From an uncultured Saprospiraceae bacterium (lineage in GTDB: Bacteria; Bacteroidota; Bacteroidia; Chitinophagales; Saprospiraceae), in contig CAKZQC010000048.1 of NCBI GenBank assembly GCA_937139495.1, forward strand, positions 20,404 to 84,403: a stretch of DNA of 64,000 bases. The letters are read 5' to 3'. This document shows, one piece after another, positions 26,089 to 34,930 of the stretch. The notes below the pieces were generated by a model, which was not told the origin of the DNA, ran no database searches, and saw nothing but the letters and a program-made list of their open reading frames with translations. Both the position numbers and the translations under genes were made by a program. Within the stretch, counting starts at the first letter, position 1. Each line of letters begins with the position of its first letter.

Positions 26089-27255
26089 ATGAAACAACCA
26101 ACACCACACAAAGTCATTATATTAGGTCCTGCCCACCCTTATAGAGGCGGTATTGCCAAAGGCAATGAACTGCTCGCCCATGAGTTTGGAAAACAGGGCA
26201 TTGACTGCAAAGTTTATACGTTTACGTTGCAATACCCGAAAGTGCTTTTCCCTGGAAAAACACAATATACCGATGACCCACTGGCGTACCCTGTACAGAT
26301 AGAACGCAAGATTAATTCCGTCAATCCGTTCAATTGGTTGAGCGTCGGTTGGCAAATTCGCAAAGAAGCTCCTACCTTGTTGATTATTCGGCATTGGTTG
26401 CCATTTATGGCACCGAGTATGGGCACGATTGCTCGGATTGCCAAGGGCAATAAAGTGACAAAAGTAATCGCTTTGATTGATAATTTGATTCCGCACGAAA
26501 AGCGGATTGGCGACACGATTTTTAATAAATATTTCGTAGGAAGTATGGACGGTTTTTTGACCATGTCGCACAGCGTTCTTGATGACTTGAAGCAGTTTGA
26601 CACCAAAAAACCGAAGGTTTTTAGTCCGCATCCAGTTTTTGATAATTATGGCGAAAAATTAACGAAAGAAGTAGCGTGTGAATGGCTCAAAATTGATGAC
26701 CAATTGGAGTATATTTTGTTCTTTGGTTTCGTGCGCGAATACAAGGGATTGGATTTGTTATTAGAAGCGTTTGCTTTGCTGCACGAATCTAATCCTAACT
26801 TGCGATTGATGGTGGTAGGCGAATATTACAGCGAGGAAGAAAAGTATCAGAATATGATGCGTGATTTGGGTATTTTTGATAAGATTATTCAACGCAAAGA
26901 GTTTGTACCAGATACCGAAATAAAATACTACTTTGGAGCGGCTGATTTGGTTGCTCAACCTTACAAAACTGCGACACAAAGTGGCGTAACACAAATTGGG
27001 TATCACTTCGAGAAACCGATGCTAGTCACTAATGTAGGCGGTTTGGCAGAGATTATTCCTGACCAAAAAGTAGGCTATGTTGTCGAGCCCAATCCCGAAG
27101 CGATTCGGGCAGGCATTCTCGACTTTTTTGATAATAATCGTGCAGCCCTTTTTGTAGAAAACTTAAAGCAAGAAAAAGTACGCTTTTCGTGGCTGCGCAT
27201 GACCGAAAACCTGCTAAAAGTTCAAGCAGAAACACTATTACCTATTGCCAAATAA
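26089..27255 (+). CDS. Family 4-type glycosyltransferase
   Basis: This 388-residue GT-B protein has an N-terminal acceptor domain starting with HPYRGGIAKGNELLAHEF, and a C-terminal donor domain with YILFFGFVREYKGLDLLLEAFALL, LMVVGEYY and DLVAQPYKTATQSGVTQIGYHFEKP, the E/Q-x7-E-type nucleotide-sugar region of group 1 transferases. It begins 35 bp after the lpd terminator and is followed 21 bp later by gmhA, so a role in LPS core or surface polysaccharide synthesis is likely. Sugar specificity unknown. Confidence 0.88.
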   Translation: MKQPTPHKVIILGPAHPYRGGIAKGNELLAHEFGKQGIDCKVYTFTLQYPKVLFPGKTQYTDDPLAYPVQIERKINSVNPFNWLSVGWQIRKEAPTLLIIRHWLPFMAPSMGTIARIAKGNKVTKVIALIDNLIPHEKRIGDTIFNKYFVGSMDGFLTMSHSVLDDLKQFDTKKPKVFSPHPVFDNYGEKLTKEVACEWLKIDDQLEYILFFGFVREYKGLDLLLEAFALLHESNPNLRLMVVGEYYSEEEKYQNMMRDLGIFDKIIQRKEFVPDTEIKYYFGAADLVAQPYKTATQSGVTQIGYHFEKPMLVTNVGGLAEIIPDQKVGYVVEPNPEAIRAGILDFFDNNRAALFVENLKQEKVRFSWLRMTENLLKVQAETLLPIAK

Positions 27256-27276
27256 TTCAAAAAATAAAACGCTTTT

Positions 27277-27858
27277 ATGTTAGATCAAATCAAGGCATCT
27301 ATTGAGCAATCTATTGCAACGAAACAGCTTATTTTGGCAGATCAAAACTTACTGCAAGCTATACAGAAAGCTAGCCAAGTAATGGTGGATTGTTTTCGCA
27401 AAGATGGCAAAGTGCTTTTTGGGGGCAACGGGGGCAGTGCTGCCGATGCACAGCATTTGGCAAGCGAACTTTCGGGACGTTTTTACCTAGATAGACCGCC
27501 TTTATTTGCAGAAGCACTACACGTCAATGGTTCTTATTTGACTGCCGTAGGCAATGATTATTCGTTCGATAAAGTCTATAGCCGAATCGTAGAAGCTAAG
27601 GGTAGAAAAGGCGATATTTTGGTCGCAATTTCTACTTCTGGCAATTCCGAAAATATTGTGCAAGCATTGGCACAAGCCAAAAAACAAGGTATGCTAACGA
27701 TTGGATTGACAGGAGCCAAAGAAGGAATAATGAATCCGCTCTGCGATATACTTTTGGCAATGCCTTCGGTGGATACCCCCCGCATTCAAGAGTGTCATAT
27801 TGTGGTGGGGCATATTATTTGTCAGCTCGTGGAAGCGGCTCTTTTTGGCACTTCGTAA
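27277..27858 (+). CDS. gmhA: Phosphoheptose isomerase
   Basis: GmhA converts sedoheptulose 7-phosphate to heptose 7-phosphate, the first step to ADP-heptose or GDP-heptose for LPS core and glycoproteins. The 193-residue SIS-domain protein shows GNGGSAADAQHLASELSGRF (phosphate and Zn-binding His), a LVAISTSGNSENI segment, and PRIQECHIVVGHIICQLVE with the catalytic Glu/His region. It follows the glycosyltransferase by 21 bp, an operon-like arrangement. Confidence 0.93.
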   Translation: MLDQIKASIEQSIATKQLILADQNLLQAIQKASQVMVDCFRKDGKVLFGGNGGSAADAQHLASELSGRFYLDRPPLFAEALHVNGSYLTAVGNDYSFDKVYSRIVEAKGRKGDILVAISTSGNSENIVQALAQAKKQGMLTIGLTGAKEGIMNPLCDILLAMPSVDTPRIQECHIVVGHIICQLVEAALFGTS

Positions 27859-27957
27859 TCTTATTGTTAGACAAGCTCTTAGCGTTCTTTGGAATGGAAC
27901 AATTTGTACAAAGGAATCGTTATAGACGAACAACTTTTAAACTAAAAAACAGACACA

Positions 27958-28182
27958 ATGAACACTTCTAAAACAGTAGGACTTTTACTAATGGTAGTCT
28001 CCTTAGGGCTTGGCTACATCGGCTTCACGACCATAGCGGACAATCACGCCGAATTGGATTTGAGCGTTATTCAAATTGATATTTCGGACAAAAAAGGCAA
28101 AGAGCAAGGTTATATCTATTTGGGTATTGCTGCGGTGCTTTTGGGTGCTGGTGCTTTTTTGGCTAGCCGCAAGGGGAATTAA
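27958..28182 (+). CDS. Small two-TM membrane protein
   Basis: The 74-residue product has two hydrophobic segments (about 6-24 and 52-68) with a short polar segment between, and ends in SRKGN. It resembles DUF3185-type small inner-membrane proteins by shape, but I cannot confirm the family. It lies about 100 bp after gmhA and is followed by a bidirectional terminator. Confidence 0.65.
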   Translation: MNTSKTVGLLLMVVSLGLGYIGFTTIADNHAELDLSVIQIDISDKKGKEQGYIYLGIAAVLLGAGAFLASRKGN

Positions 28183-28206
28183 GTTATTTTCTGACCCATT
28201 CCATAC

Positions 28207-28245
28207 AAAAATGGCTGCTACAGATAAATGTAGCAGCCATTTTTT
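28207..28245. terminator. Bidirectional terminator
   Basis: A 16-bp perfect stem (AAAAATGGCTGCTACA / TGTAGCAGCCATTTTT) with loop GATAAA. It lies between the convergent small membrane protein gene and the TMTC-like gene. Confidence 0.92.
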
Positions 28246-28249
28246 AGGC

Positions 28250-30196
28250 TTACTGCGGTCTCAAACTAGGATCTACTTGATATGATTTCTCAAAGTATTG
28301 TTTCGCTTTTTCTGGCTGTCCTGCCTGCTGATATAAGCCACCTAAATTCTGATAACTTTTGGCACTAGGGTCGAGTTCTATCGACTTCAAAAATGCTTTT
28401 TCGGCGGCTGCGGTGTTTCCTTTCATGGCATTCAAGATGCCCAATGATTGATAATTGGTAGCGGTCTGCCCTGCTGGATTGGCTAACACCAATTCTAGAT
28501 GCTTCATAGCATTATCTGGCTGGTTGAGCAATTCGCCATATACGCGCACCAACTGTTCGTGTGCTTTGGCATAATTAGGTTGTAATTCCAAGGTGTAATT
28601 GAGCCATTTCAATGCTTCTTTTGCTTTCTTCTTTTGGACGTAGACCATACCTAAATTATAGGTACTGTGTAGAAATTTGTTATTAATTTCGTACGACAAC
28701 AAAAAGTGCTTTTCTGCCAAATCTAGCAATGTTGGATCTTTCTTTCTGTCAGGTGTATTTAGGTATTTAGTTAGCAAAGTATTGGCATAATAATACTGCA
28801 TTTTGGCACTATTGGGCGAGCTATTTATATCTTGAGTAAATAGTGTTTCATTGCTTTCCCAATCCTTATTTCTATCTATTGTTTTGAAACTAAAAAGTAT
28901 CGTTATAGCGGCTAAAGCTACCCAAATAACAGGCTTTTTTTGCAATGATTTCCAATCTATTAGATTCGCTTTCTGGACTAATAAGTAAGCGATAGCTAAC
29001 GTAAAGCCAAGCGATGAAAAGTACAAAAATCGTTCGCCCATTGGAGCACCAATATTGAATAAAACATTGGCAACTAAAGACAAGGGAGCTAAGTATAGCA
29101 AAATGCTCCAAGCGACTACATTTTTGTTCCAAATTTTGAGGACTGCAAAAAGCCCCAACCCTATATAAATACTCCAACCCAAGAGGGCTAAAGGGTCGGT
29201 TAATTCGACCAATGGAATTTGCTCTCTGGAGTAGTCCGAACTCAATGGATTGGGATAAAAAAGTAAGCTGATATAATACCACAGAATCAAGCCGATCGTA
29301 CCGAATTTTTGACTAAAAGTAGTACCATAAAAAGGGTTTTCCATAATATCTGGATTCTCCACACCTTCTAATCCACCCACCATCGCCATTCTCAACAAAA
29401 AATAAGCAATCGCCACACCCCAAAAAGGAACACTGTATTTGATAGCCTTTGGCAATTCTTGTTTGCGCAAAGCCAACAACCCCAACGGAATCAAGGCGAC
29501 AAAAGTAAAAGCGGTTTCTTTAGCTAATAAGCTCAAAAAGAAGCTCCCCAAAGCGATGACCCAATGAACGGTTTTGGGTGTTTGGCTAGTGATTATTTTG
29601 TATAGATATTGCAACGCAAGCAAGACCAATAATAAAGACAAAATCTCGTCTCGACTCTTGATATTAGCGACAACCTCTGTATGTATCGGGTGAGCAATAA
29701 ACAGCAGACTTGCGATAGCTGCTATTATTTCGCTGCCTTGATACGGTTGCAACCAATTGCGAAGCACTCGAAAGAGCATAAAAGCGGTCAGAGTATATAA
29801 CAACACATTGATAAAATGTCCGACCATTGGATTCAATCCAAAAAATTGATACTCTATGGCAAACATAATGAGCGACAATGGTCGATAACGTCCGCCTGTC
29901 AATTCCATGCCATCGCCGCCATAGATTCCTACAAAAAAATCTTTGGTCAACAAGTCTGGAATCCCTGCCAATCCTTGTTGCGTAAAATTATTCTGAGTGA
30001 TAACAATCGAATCGTCGAAAGCGTAGCCATGCCCAATCGTATTGGCATACAATACAAACGCAAAAAAGGCTAATAAGATTCCTATTTTATTGCTGCTCCA
30101 AAAGCTGGTTTCCTTAGTTGGGGCTGTTTCCAACTTTGAGATTGCTGCTTTAGAAGCGGTTGTTTTTTTAGTTTTGTTGTTTCTTTTCTTTGCCAT
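28250..30196 (-). CDS. TMTC-like multi-TM protein with C-terminal TPRs
   Basis: The 648-residue protein starts with a Lys-rich cytoplasmic tail (about 30 residues), then roughly ten TM segments. The first extracytoplasmic loop carries HGYAFDDSIVI, the acidic pair typical of GT-C membrane glycosyltransferases (TMTC/PMT-like), and the motif GRYRPLSLIMFAIEY. From about residue 430 to the end there are five to six tetratricopeptide repeats (for example YNLGMVYVQKKKAKEALKWL and YQNLGGLYQQAGQPEKAKQYFEK). Family knowledge suggests transfer of mannose or other sugar from a lipid carrier to proteins, but bacterial members are mostly uncharacterised. Confidence 0.85.
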   Translation of the reverse strand: MAKKRNNKTKKTTASKAAISKLETAPTKETSFWSSNKIGILLAFFAFVLYANTIGHGYAFDDSIVITQNNFTQQGLAGIPDLLTKDFFVGIYGGDGMELTGGRYRPLSLIMFAIEYQFFGLNPMVGHFINVLLYTLTAFMLFRVLRNWLQPYQGSEIIAAIASLLFIAHPIHTEVVANIKSRDEILSLLLVLLALQYLYKIITSQTPKTVHWVIALGSFFLSLLAKETAFTFVALIPLGLLALRKQELPKAIKYSVPFWGVAIAYFLLRMAMVGGLEGVENPDIMENPFYGTTFSQKFGTIGLILWYYISLLFYPNPLSSDYSREQIPLVELTDPLALLGWSIYIGLGLFAVLKIWNKNVVAWSILLYLAPLSLVANVLFNIGAPMGERFLYFSSLGFTLAIAYLLVQKANLIDWKSLQKKPVIWVALAAITILFSFKTIDRNKDWESNETLFTQDINSSPNSAKMQYYYANTLLTKYLNTPDRKKDPTLLDLAEKHFLLSYEINNKFLHSTYNLGMVYVQKKKAKEALKWLNYTLELQPNYAKAHEQLVRVYGELLNQPDNAMKHLELVLANPAGQTATNYQSLGILNAMKGNTAAAEKAFLKSIELDPSAKSYQNLGGLYQQAGQPEKAKQYFEKSYQVDPSLRPQ

Positions 30197-30217
30197 AATT
30201 GTGCTATCTAGCGAACC

Positions 30218-30250
30218 AAATGTATGTTACTACATCTTTTTTTGTACAAA
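30218..30250 (-). promoter_or_regulatory. Promoter of TMTC-like gene
   Basis: Minus strand: TTTG (30247-30250), 21 bp, TACATTTG (30218-30225). This matches TTTG-N-TAnnTTTG with good spacing and leaves about 20 nt to the start at 30196. Confidence 0.65.
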
Positions 30251-30386
30251 TACCCAAACATAATGTTAAATAAACGTTGGGCGGGTTTTGGTAGAACAAC
30301 CAAATATCTAAAATTTTGTAGTAATAACAGATTTTCGTGTGCACTATTTCTGGTAAGTAATTGTACACCTCTCTCAAAAGAAAACT

Positions 30387-31499
30387 ATGGACAAAAGAAA
30401 AGGATTTGTATTTAAGACGTTTGAAGCGGAGGAACAATCGCCCTTTGATAAATTATTTGATATATTCAAAGAGCTGATTACCTATACTTCGGGCGATGTC
30501 GATGAGGCATTGGATTGGCTTGAACAATTGGATAAAGAGTATCAACTAACGGACGATGAATATACATTAGATGACTTTGTAGCCGACCTCAAAAAGAAAG
30601 GTTATCTCAAAGATGATAAAGACCCGCAGGGCAAAGGCGGTATGAAAATTACGGCAAAAACTGAACGGGCGATTCGCAAAAATGCCTTGGATCAAATATT
30701 TGGAAAATTGCGCAAAGCTGGTGGTGGCAACCACAAAACCAAACAACTTGGTCAAGGCGATGAGCACAATGGTGAATATCGAGATTATCAATATGGTGAC
30801 TCGTTGGATCGGATTTCGATGACCGAAAGTATTCGGAATGCCCAAATCAATAATGGCATTGATAATTTTAGCTTGACGGAAGATGATTTGGTGGTCGAAC
30901 AGACCAATCACAAGTCACAAATGAGTACCGTGCTGATGATTGACATCAGTCACAGTATGATACTTTATGGTGAGGACAGAATCACGCCCGCCAAGAAAGT
31001 AGCCATGGCTTTGGCGGAACTAATTACGACTCGTTATCCGAAGGATACGCTGGATATTTTGGTATTTGGCAATGATGCTTGGCGTATCACTATTGGCGAT
31101 TTGCCTTATCTCAATGTAGGTCCTTATCATACCAATACGGTTGCTGGATTGCAATTGGCACTGGATATGTTGCGCCGTAAGCGCAATACCAATAAGCAAA
31201 TTTTCATGATAACCGATGGCAAGCCGAGTTGTATTCGAGAGCGAGACGGCACGTATTACAAAAACAGCTTTGGGCTAGATGATTATATTGTCAATCAATG
31301 CTATAATATGGCAAAACAAGCTCGCAAACTTCATATTCCCATTACCACGTTTATGATTGCTAGAGATGCCCATTTGATGAACTTTGTTGATCAATTTACA
31401 CGGGCGAATCAAGGCAAAGCCTTTTTTACGGGGTTGCAAGGTTTGGGCGAAATGATATTTAAAGATTACGAAGATAACCGCAAAAAACGAATACGATGA
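30387..31499 (+). CDS. VWA-domain protein, partner of AAA+ gene
   Basis: The 370-residue protein has an acidic, helical N-terminal half and a C-terminal von Willebrand factor A domain. The metal-dependent adhesion site is intact: D-I-S-H-S at 186-190 and a later MITDGKPS. This arrangement is typical of MoxR/ChlI-ChlD-like systems, where a VWA protein works with an AAA+ ATPase in assembly or activation of a client complex. The AAA+ gene is two genes downstream at 32081, with a CIA30 protein between. The stop overlaps the next start by 4 nt. No signal peptide, so cytoplasmic. Confidence 0.9.
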   Translation: MDKRKGFVFKTFEAEEQSPFDKLFDIFKELITYTSGDVDEALDWLEQLDKEYQLTDDEYTLDDFVADLKKKGYLKDDKDPQGKGGMKITAKTERAIRKNALDQIFGKLRKAGGGNHKTKQLGQGDEHNGEYRDYQYGDSLDRISMTESIRNAQINNGIDNFSLTEDDLVVEQTNHKSQMSTVLMIDISHSMILYGEDRITPAKKVAMALAELITTRYPKDTLDILVFGNDAWRITIGDLPYLNVGPYHTNTVAGLQLALDMLRRKRNTNKQIFMITDGKPSCIRERDGTYYKNSFGLDDYIVNQCYNMAKQARKLHIPITTFMIARDAHLMNFVDQFTRANQGKAFFTGLQGLGEMIFKDYEDNRKKRIR

Positions 31500-32050
31500 T
31501 CGCTTCTTTTTCTATAAGTAGCTTGCTTTTCGCAACGCTATTCTTGATAACTACTTCTCCGATGTACGATTTTGGCAAAAAAACAGGTGGCAAAGATTGG
31601 TACACCCTCAACGATGATGTAATGGGTGGAGCATCGAAAGCCAAGCTAAAAATCAAACGAGAATATTTGACGTTTGAAGGCAAAATATCGCTAGAAAATA
31701 ATGGTGGCTTTGCTTCCATTCGCAGCCCTTATGGCGAATTTGATTTGTCGAAATACCAAAGTGTACACATTCGTTACAAGTCTTACGAAGATGATTTTGC
31801 TTTCGTATTAGAAAATACAGAAGTCTATCATGAACCTACTTACGAGCATCATTTGCCTGCCAGCAATGGAGAATGGACAGTAGCTATTTTGCATTTGGAC
31901 GAATTTGAGGGCTATCAATTGGGCAAAAAAATTGGAGAAAAATTAACCGCAGAAATTCAGTCCAATATCATAAGAATGGGCATCATAACCGACACCAAAA
32001 AAGAAGATAAATTTAAAATTGCAATTGACTATATTGAATTTTCAAAGTAA
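31496..32050 (+). CDS. CIA30-family protein (NDUFAF1-like)
   Basis: The 184-residue protein shows the CIA30 signature WYTLNDDVMGGASKA (residues 35-49) and later beta-rich sequence ending in KIAIDYIEFSK. CIA30/NDUFAF1 proteins help assemble respiratory complex I in mitochondria; bacterial relatives have galactose-binding-like folds of unknown role. The N-terminus is hydrophobic (residues 1-20), consistent with export or membrane anchoring, unlike its cytoplasmic VWA and AAA+ neighbours. It overlaps the VWA gene by 4 nt (ATGA), so it is tightly coupled within the operon. Confidence 0.88.
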   Translation: MIASFSISSLLFATLFLITTSPMYDFGKKTGGKDWYTLNDDVMGGASKAKLKIKREYLTFEGKISLENNGGFASIRSPYGEFDLSKYQSVHIRYKSYEDDFAFVLENTEVYHEPTYEHHLPASNGEWTVAILHLDEFEGYQLGKKIGEKLTAEIQSNIIRMGIITDTKKEDKFKIAIDYIEFSK

Positions 32051-32080
32051 AGATTCAACAATACTACTATAAAATAAACC

Positions 32081-33544
32081 ATGAATATAACAGCAATAAA
32101 GACCTTAGGACAACTAAAAAAAGAGGGCTACAAAAGTCTTTCTATCAAAGAAGAATTAAGAAAAAACTTGATTCACAATATTCAGAATAACATCAATGTA
32201 TTTGAAGGCATTTGGGGTTACGAAAACTCTGTTATTCCAGAATTAGAGCGTGCTATTTTGTCTCGTCATAATATCAACTTGTTGGGGTTACGTGGACAAG
32301 CCAAAACCCGTTTGGCTCGCCAAATGGTACAGCTGCTGGACGAATGGGTTCCCATCGTAGCAGGTTCTGAAATCAATGACGATCCTTTTGCACCACTTTC
32401 TCGTTTTGCCAAAGATGTGCTAGCCCAAAAAGGAGATGACACGCCTATTGATTGGCTTCATCGCAACGACCGTTTTTCGGAAAAGTTAGCCACACCCGAT
32501 GTAACGGTAGCCGATTTGATTGGAGATGTAGATCCTATCAAGGCTGCCAATATGAAGTTGTCTTATTCGGACGAACGAGTCTTGCATTTTGGTATGATTC
32601 CTAGAGCGAATCGTTGTATTTTTGTCATCAATGAATTGCCTGATTTGCAGGCTCGTATCCAAGTAGCCTTGTTCAATATCCTTCAAGAAGGTGACATACA
32701 AATTCGTGGTTTCAAGCTGCGTTTACCACTTGATGTACAGTTTATTTTCACGGCTAATCCAGAGGATTACACCAATAGAGGTAGTATCGTGACACCACTC
32801 AAAGATAGAATTGGCTCTCAAATATTGACACATTATCCCACGGATTTGGAGATTGCCAAAAAGATAACACAACAAGAAGCCAATATCAGTGCCGCACAAA
32901 AAGAACTGGTTTATGTTCCTGCCATTGCTTATGATATATTGGAGCAAATTGGTTTTGAAGCTCGTGATAGCGAGTTTATTGATGTTAAAAGTGGTATTTC
33001 GGCTCGTATGAGTATTACGGCACTAGAAAACCTAATAAGTAGTGCCGAGCTAAGAACACTCAAAAGTGGTGAGACGACTACTAGCCTTCGCATGAGCGAT
33101 TTTATGGGTATTATTCCTGCCATTACTGGCAAAGTAGAATTGGTTTATGAAGGCGAGCAAGAGGGTTCGGCAGCAGTGGCCGAAGAGCTTATTAGCAAAG
33201 CTATACAAAGTATTTTTAATGAATACTTCCCTAAAATAACAAAAATACAACGCCCTGGAGCAGCGACTCCTTACGATGCTGTTCTGGGTTGGTTTACCAA
33301 CGAAAGTGATTTTCAAATCCTAGATGACTTGCAAGAAGTGGATTATCAGGTACAGCTAGAAAAAATAGAACCGTTGGAAGCACTGGTCTATAAACACCTA
33401 CCTGACACCAAATCAGAGGACAAATATTTTTTGATGGAAATGGTGCTTTGGGCATTGGTCGAATACGAAAAATTATCGAAAGAAAGATTTACCGAAGGTT
33501 ACCAATTTACCGATGTATTGGGTGACTTTCTGAAAGGGATATAG
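32081..33544 (+). CDS. MoxR/ChlI-like AAA+ ATPase
   Basis: Residues 69-76 are the Walker A segment GLRGQAKT, and the Walker B equivalent is CIFVINELPDL (Asn-Glu instead of Asp-Glu). A sensor-1-like segment FIFTANPEDYTNRGSIVTPLKDRIG follows, with an Arg finger region, and a C-terminal lid with QIGFEARDSEFIDVKSGISARMS, as in Mg-chelatase I subunits. At 487 residues it is longer than ChlI. With the VWA protein upstream it probably forms a chaperone-like ATPase pair. It ends the operon, with a terminator about 35 bp after the stop. Confidence 0.9.
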   Translation: MNITAIKTLGQLKKEGYKSLSIKEELRKNLIHNIQNNINVFEGIWGYENSVIPELERAILSRHNINLLGLRGQAKTRLARQMVQLLDEWVPIVAGSEINDDPFAPLSRFAKDVLAQKGDDTPIDWLHRNDRFSEKLATPDVTVADLIGDVDPIKAANMKLSYSDERVLHFGMIPRANRCIFVINELPDLQARIQVALFNILQEGDIQIRGFKLRLPLDVQFIFTANPEDYTNRGSIVTPLKDRIGSQILTHYPTDLEIAKKITQQEANISAAQKELVYVPAIAYDILEQIGFEARDSEFIDVKSGISARMSITALENLISSAELRTLKSGETTTSLRMSDFMGIIPAITGKVELVYEGEQEGSAAVAEELISKAIQSIFNEYFPKITKIQRPGAATPYDAVLGWFTNESDFQILDDLQEVDYQVQLEKIEPLEALVYKHLPDTKSEDKYFLMEMVLWALVEYEKLSKERFTEGYQFTDVLGDFLKGI

Positions 33545-33578
33545 AGATAGATTTTAGACTTTAAGAAGTTAGCGATAC

Positions 33579-33614
33579 AATAGCTGCTTTCCTTTGGGAG
33601 AGCGGCTATTTTTT
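33579..33614 (+). terminator. Terminator of VWA-CIA30-AAA+ operon
   Basis: AATAGCTGCT and AGCGGCTATT pair over 10 bp (one wobble), extended inward by TTCC/GGAG, and are followed by a T-run. Confidence 0.75.
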
Positions 33615-33688
33615 ATTTATAAAATCGTACACTTTTTAGCTAGCATCATTTTTGGAAAAAGAATAAAAGTTAACGTTGCTCTTAATAA

Positions 33689-34145
33689 CTGATGTTACGC
33701 AAGATGTGTATTTGCCAATTGTGCAGGTCAATTATACCTCATCTTCTTTCCATTACCGAAAGAAGCAAAGTCTAGGGCGAATAAAAGAGCCCCTACAGTT
33801 GATGCCAAGCATCAAGCCACCCAGTTCGCTTCGCTCATGAACAAGATACGATCACCTTTCAATACTGACTTCAAGGGAATTTTTAGACCTTCTTCTAGGT
33901 TCAAATGGCTTATTTTGCTAAATAAATACATCTTCAGGCTATTTTCGGTGGAACCCCTTGAAGTTTAAACGTATTTTCAAGGGATCGTATTCGCTTGTTC
34001 TCCAGGGCTTCCCTGTTGGTGCCAAGCACCAAGCCACGCAGTTCGCTTCGCTCATGCCCACATTTTCAGTAGGCTTGATTATGCAGAAAAATTAGAACAA
34101 ATTTTTTCTTAATTCAAAACTCAAACTATTCTTGCGTAACATCAG
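33689..34145. mobile_element. 457-bp MITE-like element with 16-bp perfect TIRs
   Basis: Ends: CTGATGTTACGCAAGA (33689-33704) and its exact reverse complement (34130-34145). Flanks: TTAATAA on both sides (33682-33688 and 34146-34152). It contains two 42-bp direct copies (33798-33839 and 34015-34056; 39 of 42 identical) and an inverted GATCGTAT-type segment between them. There is no ORF long enough to be a transposase, so it would need one in trans. I cannot assign an IS family from the ends. Confidence 0.85.
33798..34056 (+). repeat. Two 42-bp direct repeats with conserved hairpins
   Basis: Copy 1 is 33798-33839 and copy 2 is 34015-34056. Each contains a 7-bp hairpin with loop CAA (33799-33815, TTGATGC/GCATCAA; 34016-34032, TTGGTGC/GCACCAA). 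The A-T pair of copy 1 is a G-C pair in copy 2; the third difference (C/G) is outside the stem. Confidence 0.8.
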
Positions 34146-34392
34146 TTAATAAGACCACTTTGCTGTTAGATACTAGAAGTTAGACTTCCAACAATAGTTT
34201 AAAATGATTTTTAGCCGCTATTCTGAAAAGAAATCAGTGTAATCAGTGGCACTTTTTTTATTTTTTAGTCTTAGCAAAAAAGTGTACGGTTTTATATTTT
34301 TTATTTGCTATCAGTCAATAAAAATCATAGTACCTGTTCAGATTCTAAAATATTTAGGAGTGATTTCTAAAGTGTTGTTCTATTTTTTTTCG

Positions 34393-34400
34393 TAGCTTTG
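34393..34400 (+). promoter_or_regulatory. Possible -7 element for ndk
   Basis: TAGCTTTG fits TAnnTTTG, 48 nt before the ndk start. A TTG at 34375-34377 is 15 bp upstream, slightly short for a -33 element. Confidence 0.45.
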
Positions 34401-34447
34401 TGCCAAATTTAAAAACAACATTCTCATAAACATACAAAATAACAACA

Positions 34448-34867
34448 ATGGCTACGAATAGAACATTTACAATGATTAAGCCTGATGCAGTGAAAGCAGG
34501 TCATATTGGAGCAATCTTGAACCAAATTACAGAAGCAGGTTACAGAATTGTTGCCCTCAAAAAAACACAATTGACCAAAGCTGGTGCAGAAGGTTTTTAT
34601 GCTGTACACAGTGAGCGTCCATTTTTTGGCGAATTGGTAGAATTTATGTCTTCTGGTCCTATCGTAGCAGCTATCTTGGAGAAAGATAATGCGGTTGCTG
34701 ATTTCCGTACATTGATTGGTGCTACCAATCCTGCTGAAGCAGCTCCAGGTACTATCCGTGCTAAGTTTGCTAAGAGTATTGGCGAAAATGCCGTACACGG
34801 TTCTGATTCTGACGAAAATGCAAAAATCGAAGGTGATTACCACTTTTCAGGTGTAGAGCAGTTCTAA
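34448..34867 (+). CDS. ndk: Nucleoside diphosphate kinase
   Basis: Ndk transfers the gamma-phosphate of ATP to other NDPs through a phospho-His. The 139-residue product shows RTFTMIKPDAVKAGHIG, a Kpn-loop region, and the active-site NAVHGSDS with His117. Start and length are standard. It is a single-gene unit with a terminator downstream; the 457-bp element ends about 250 bp upstream of its -7 motif. Confidence 0.96.
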   Translation: MATNRTFTMIKPDAVKAGHIGAILNQITEAGYRIVALKKTQLTKAGAEGFYAVHSERPFFGELVEFMSSGPIVAAILEKDNAVADFRTLIGATNPAEAAPGTIRAKFAKSIGENAVHGSDSDENAKIEGDYHFSGVEQF

Positions 34868-34891
34868 GATTAACTATTTCTGATAGTTAGC

Positions 34892-34930
34892 AAAAGCGAT
34901 TATTTCCAATGGGAATAATCGCTTTTTTTT
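34892..34930. terminator. Bidirectional terminator after ndk
   Basis: A 13-bp stem (AAAAGCGATTATT / AATAATCGCTTTT) with an inner TCC/GGA pairing is followed by a T-run that overlaps the 3' end of the convergent glycosyltransferase gene. Confidence 0.85.

Larger units (their letters stand above)
33631..34197. repeat. Intergenic repeat copy A, split by the 457-bp element
   Basis: 33631-33688 and 34146-34197, read as one continuous sequence after removing the insert, match the reverse complement of 53764-53852 with scattered differences. The insertion point falls at TTAATAA, which occurs once in the uninterrupted copy. The rest of the gene-free stretch between 33545 and 34447 holds a terminator, this repeat, the element, and AT-rich sequence up to the ndk promoter. 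Confidence 0.75.

Noticed and set aside
33689..34145. Transposase or other gene inside the 457-bp element
   Set aside because: No open frame long enough or with a domain; the element is non-coding and repeat-rich.
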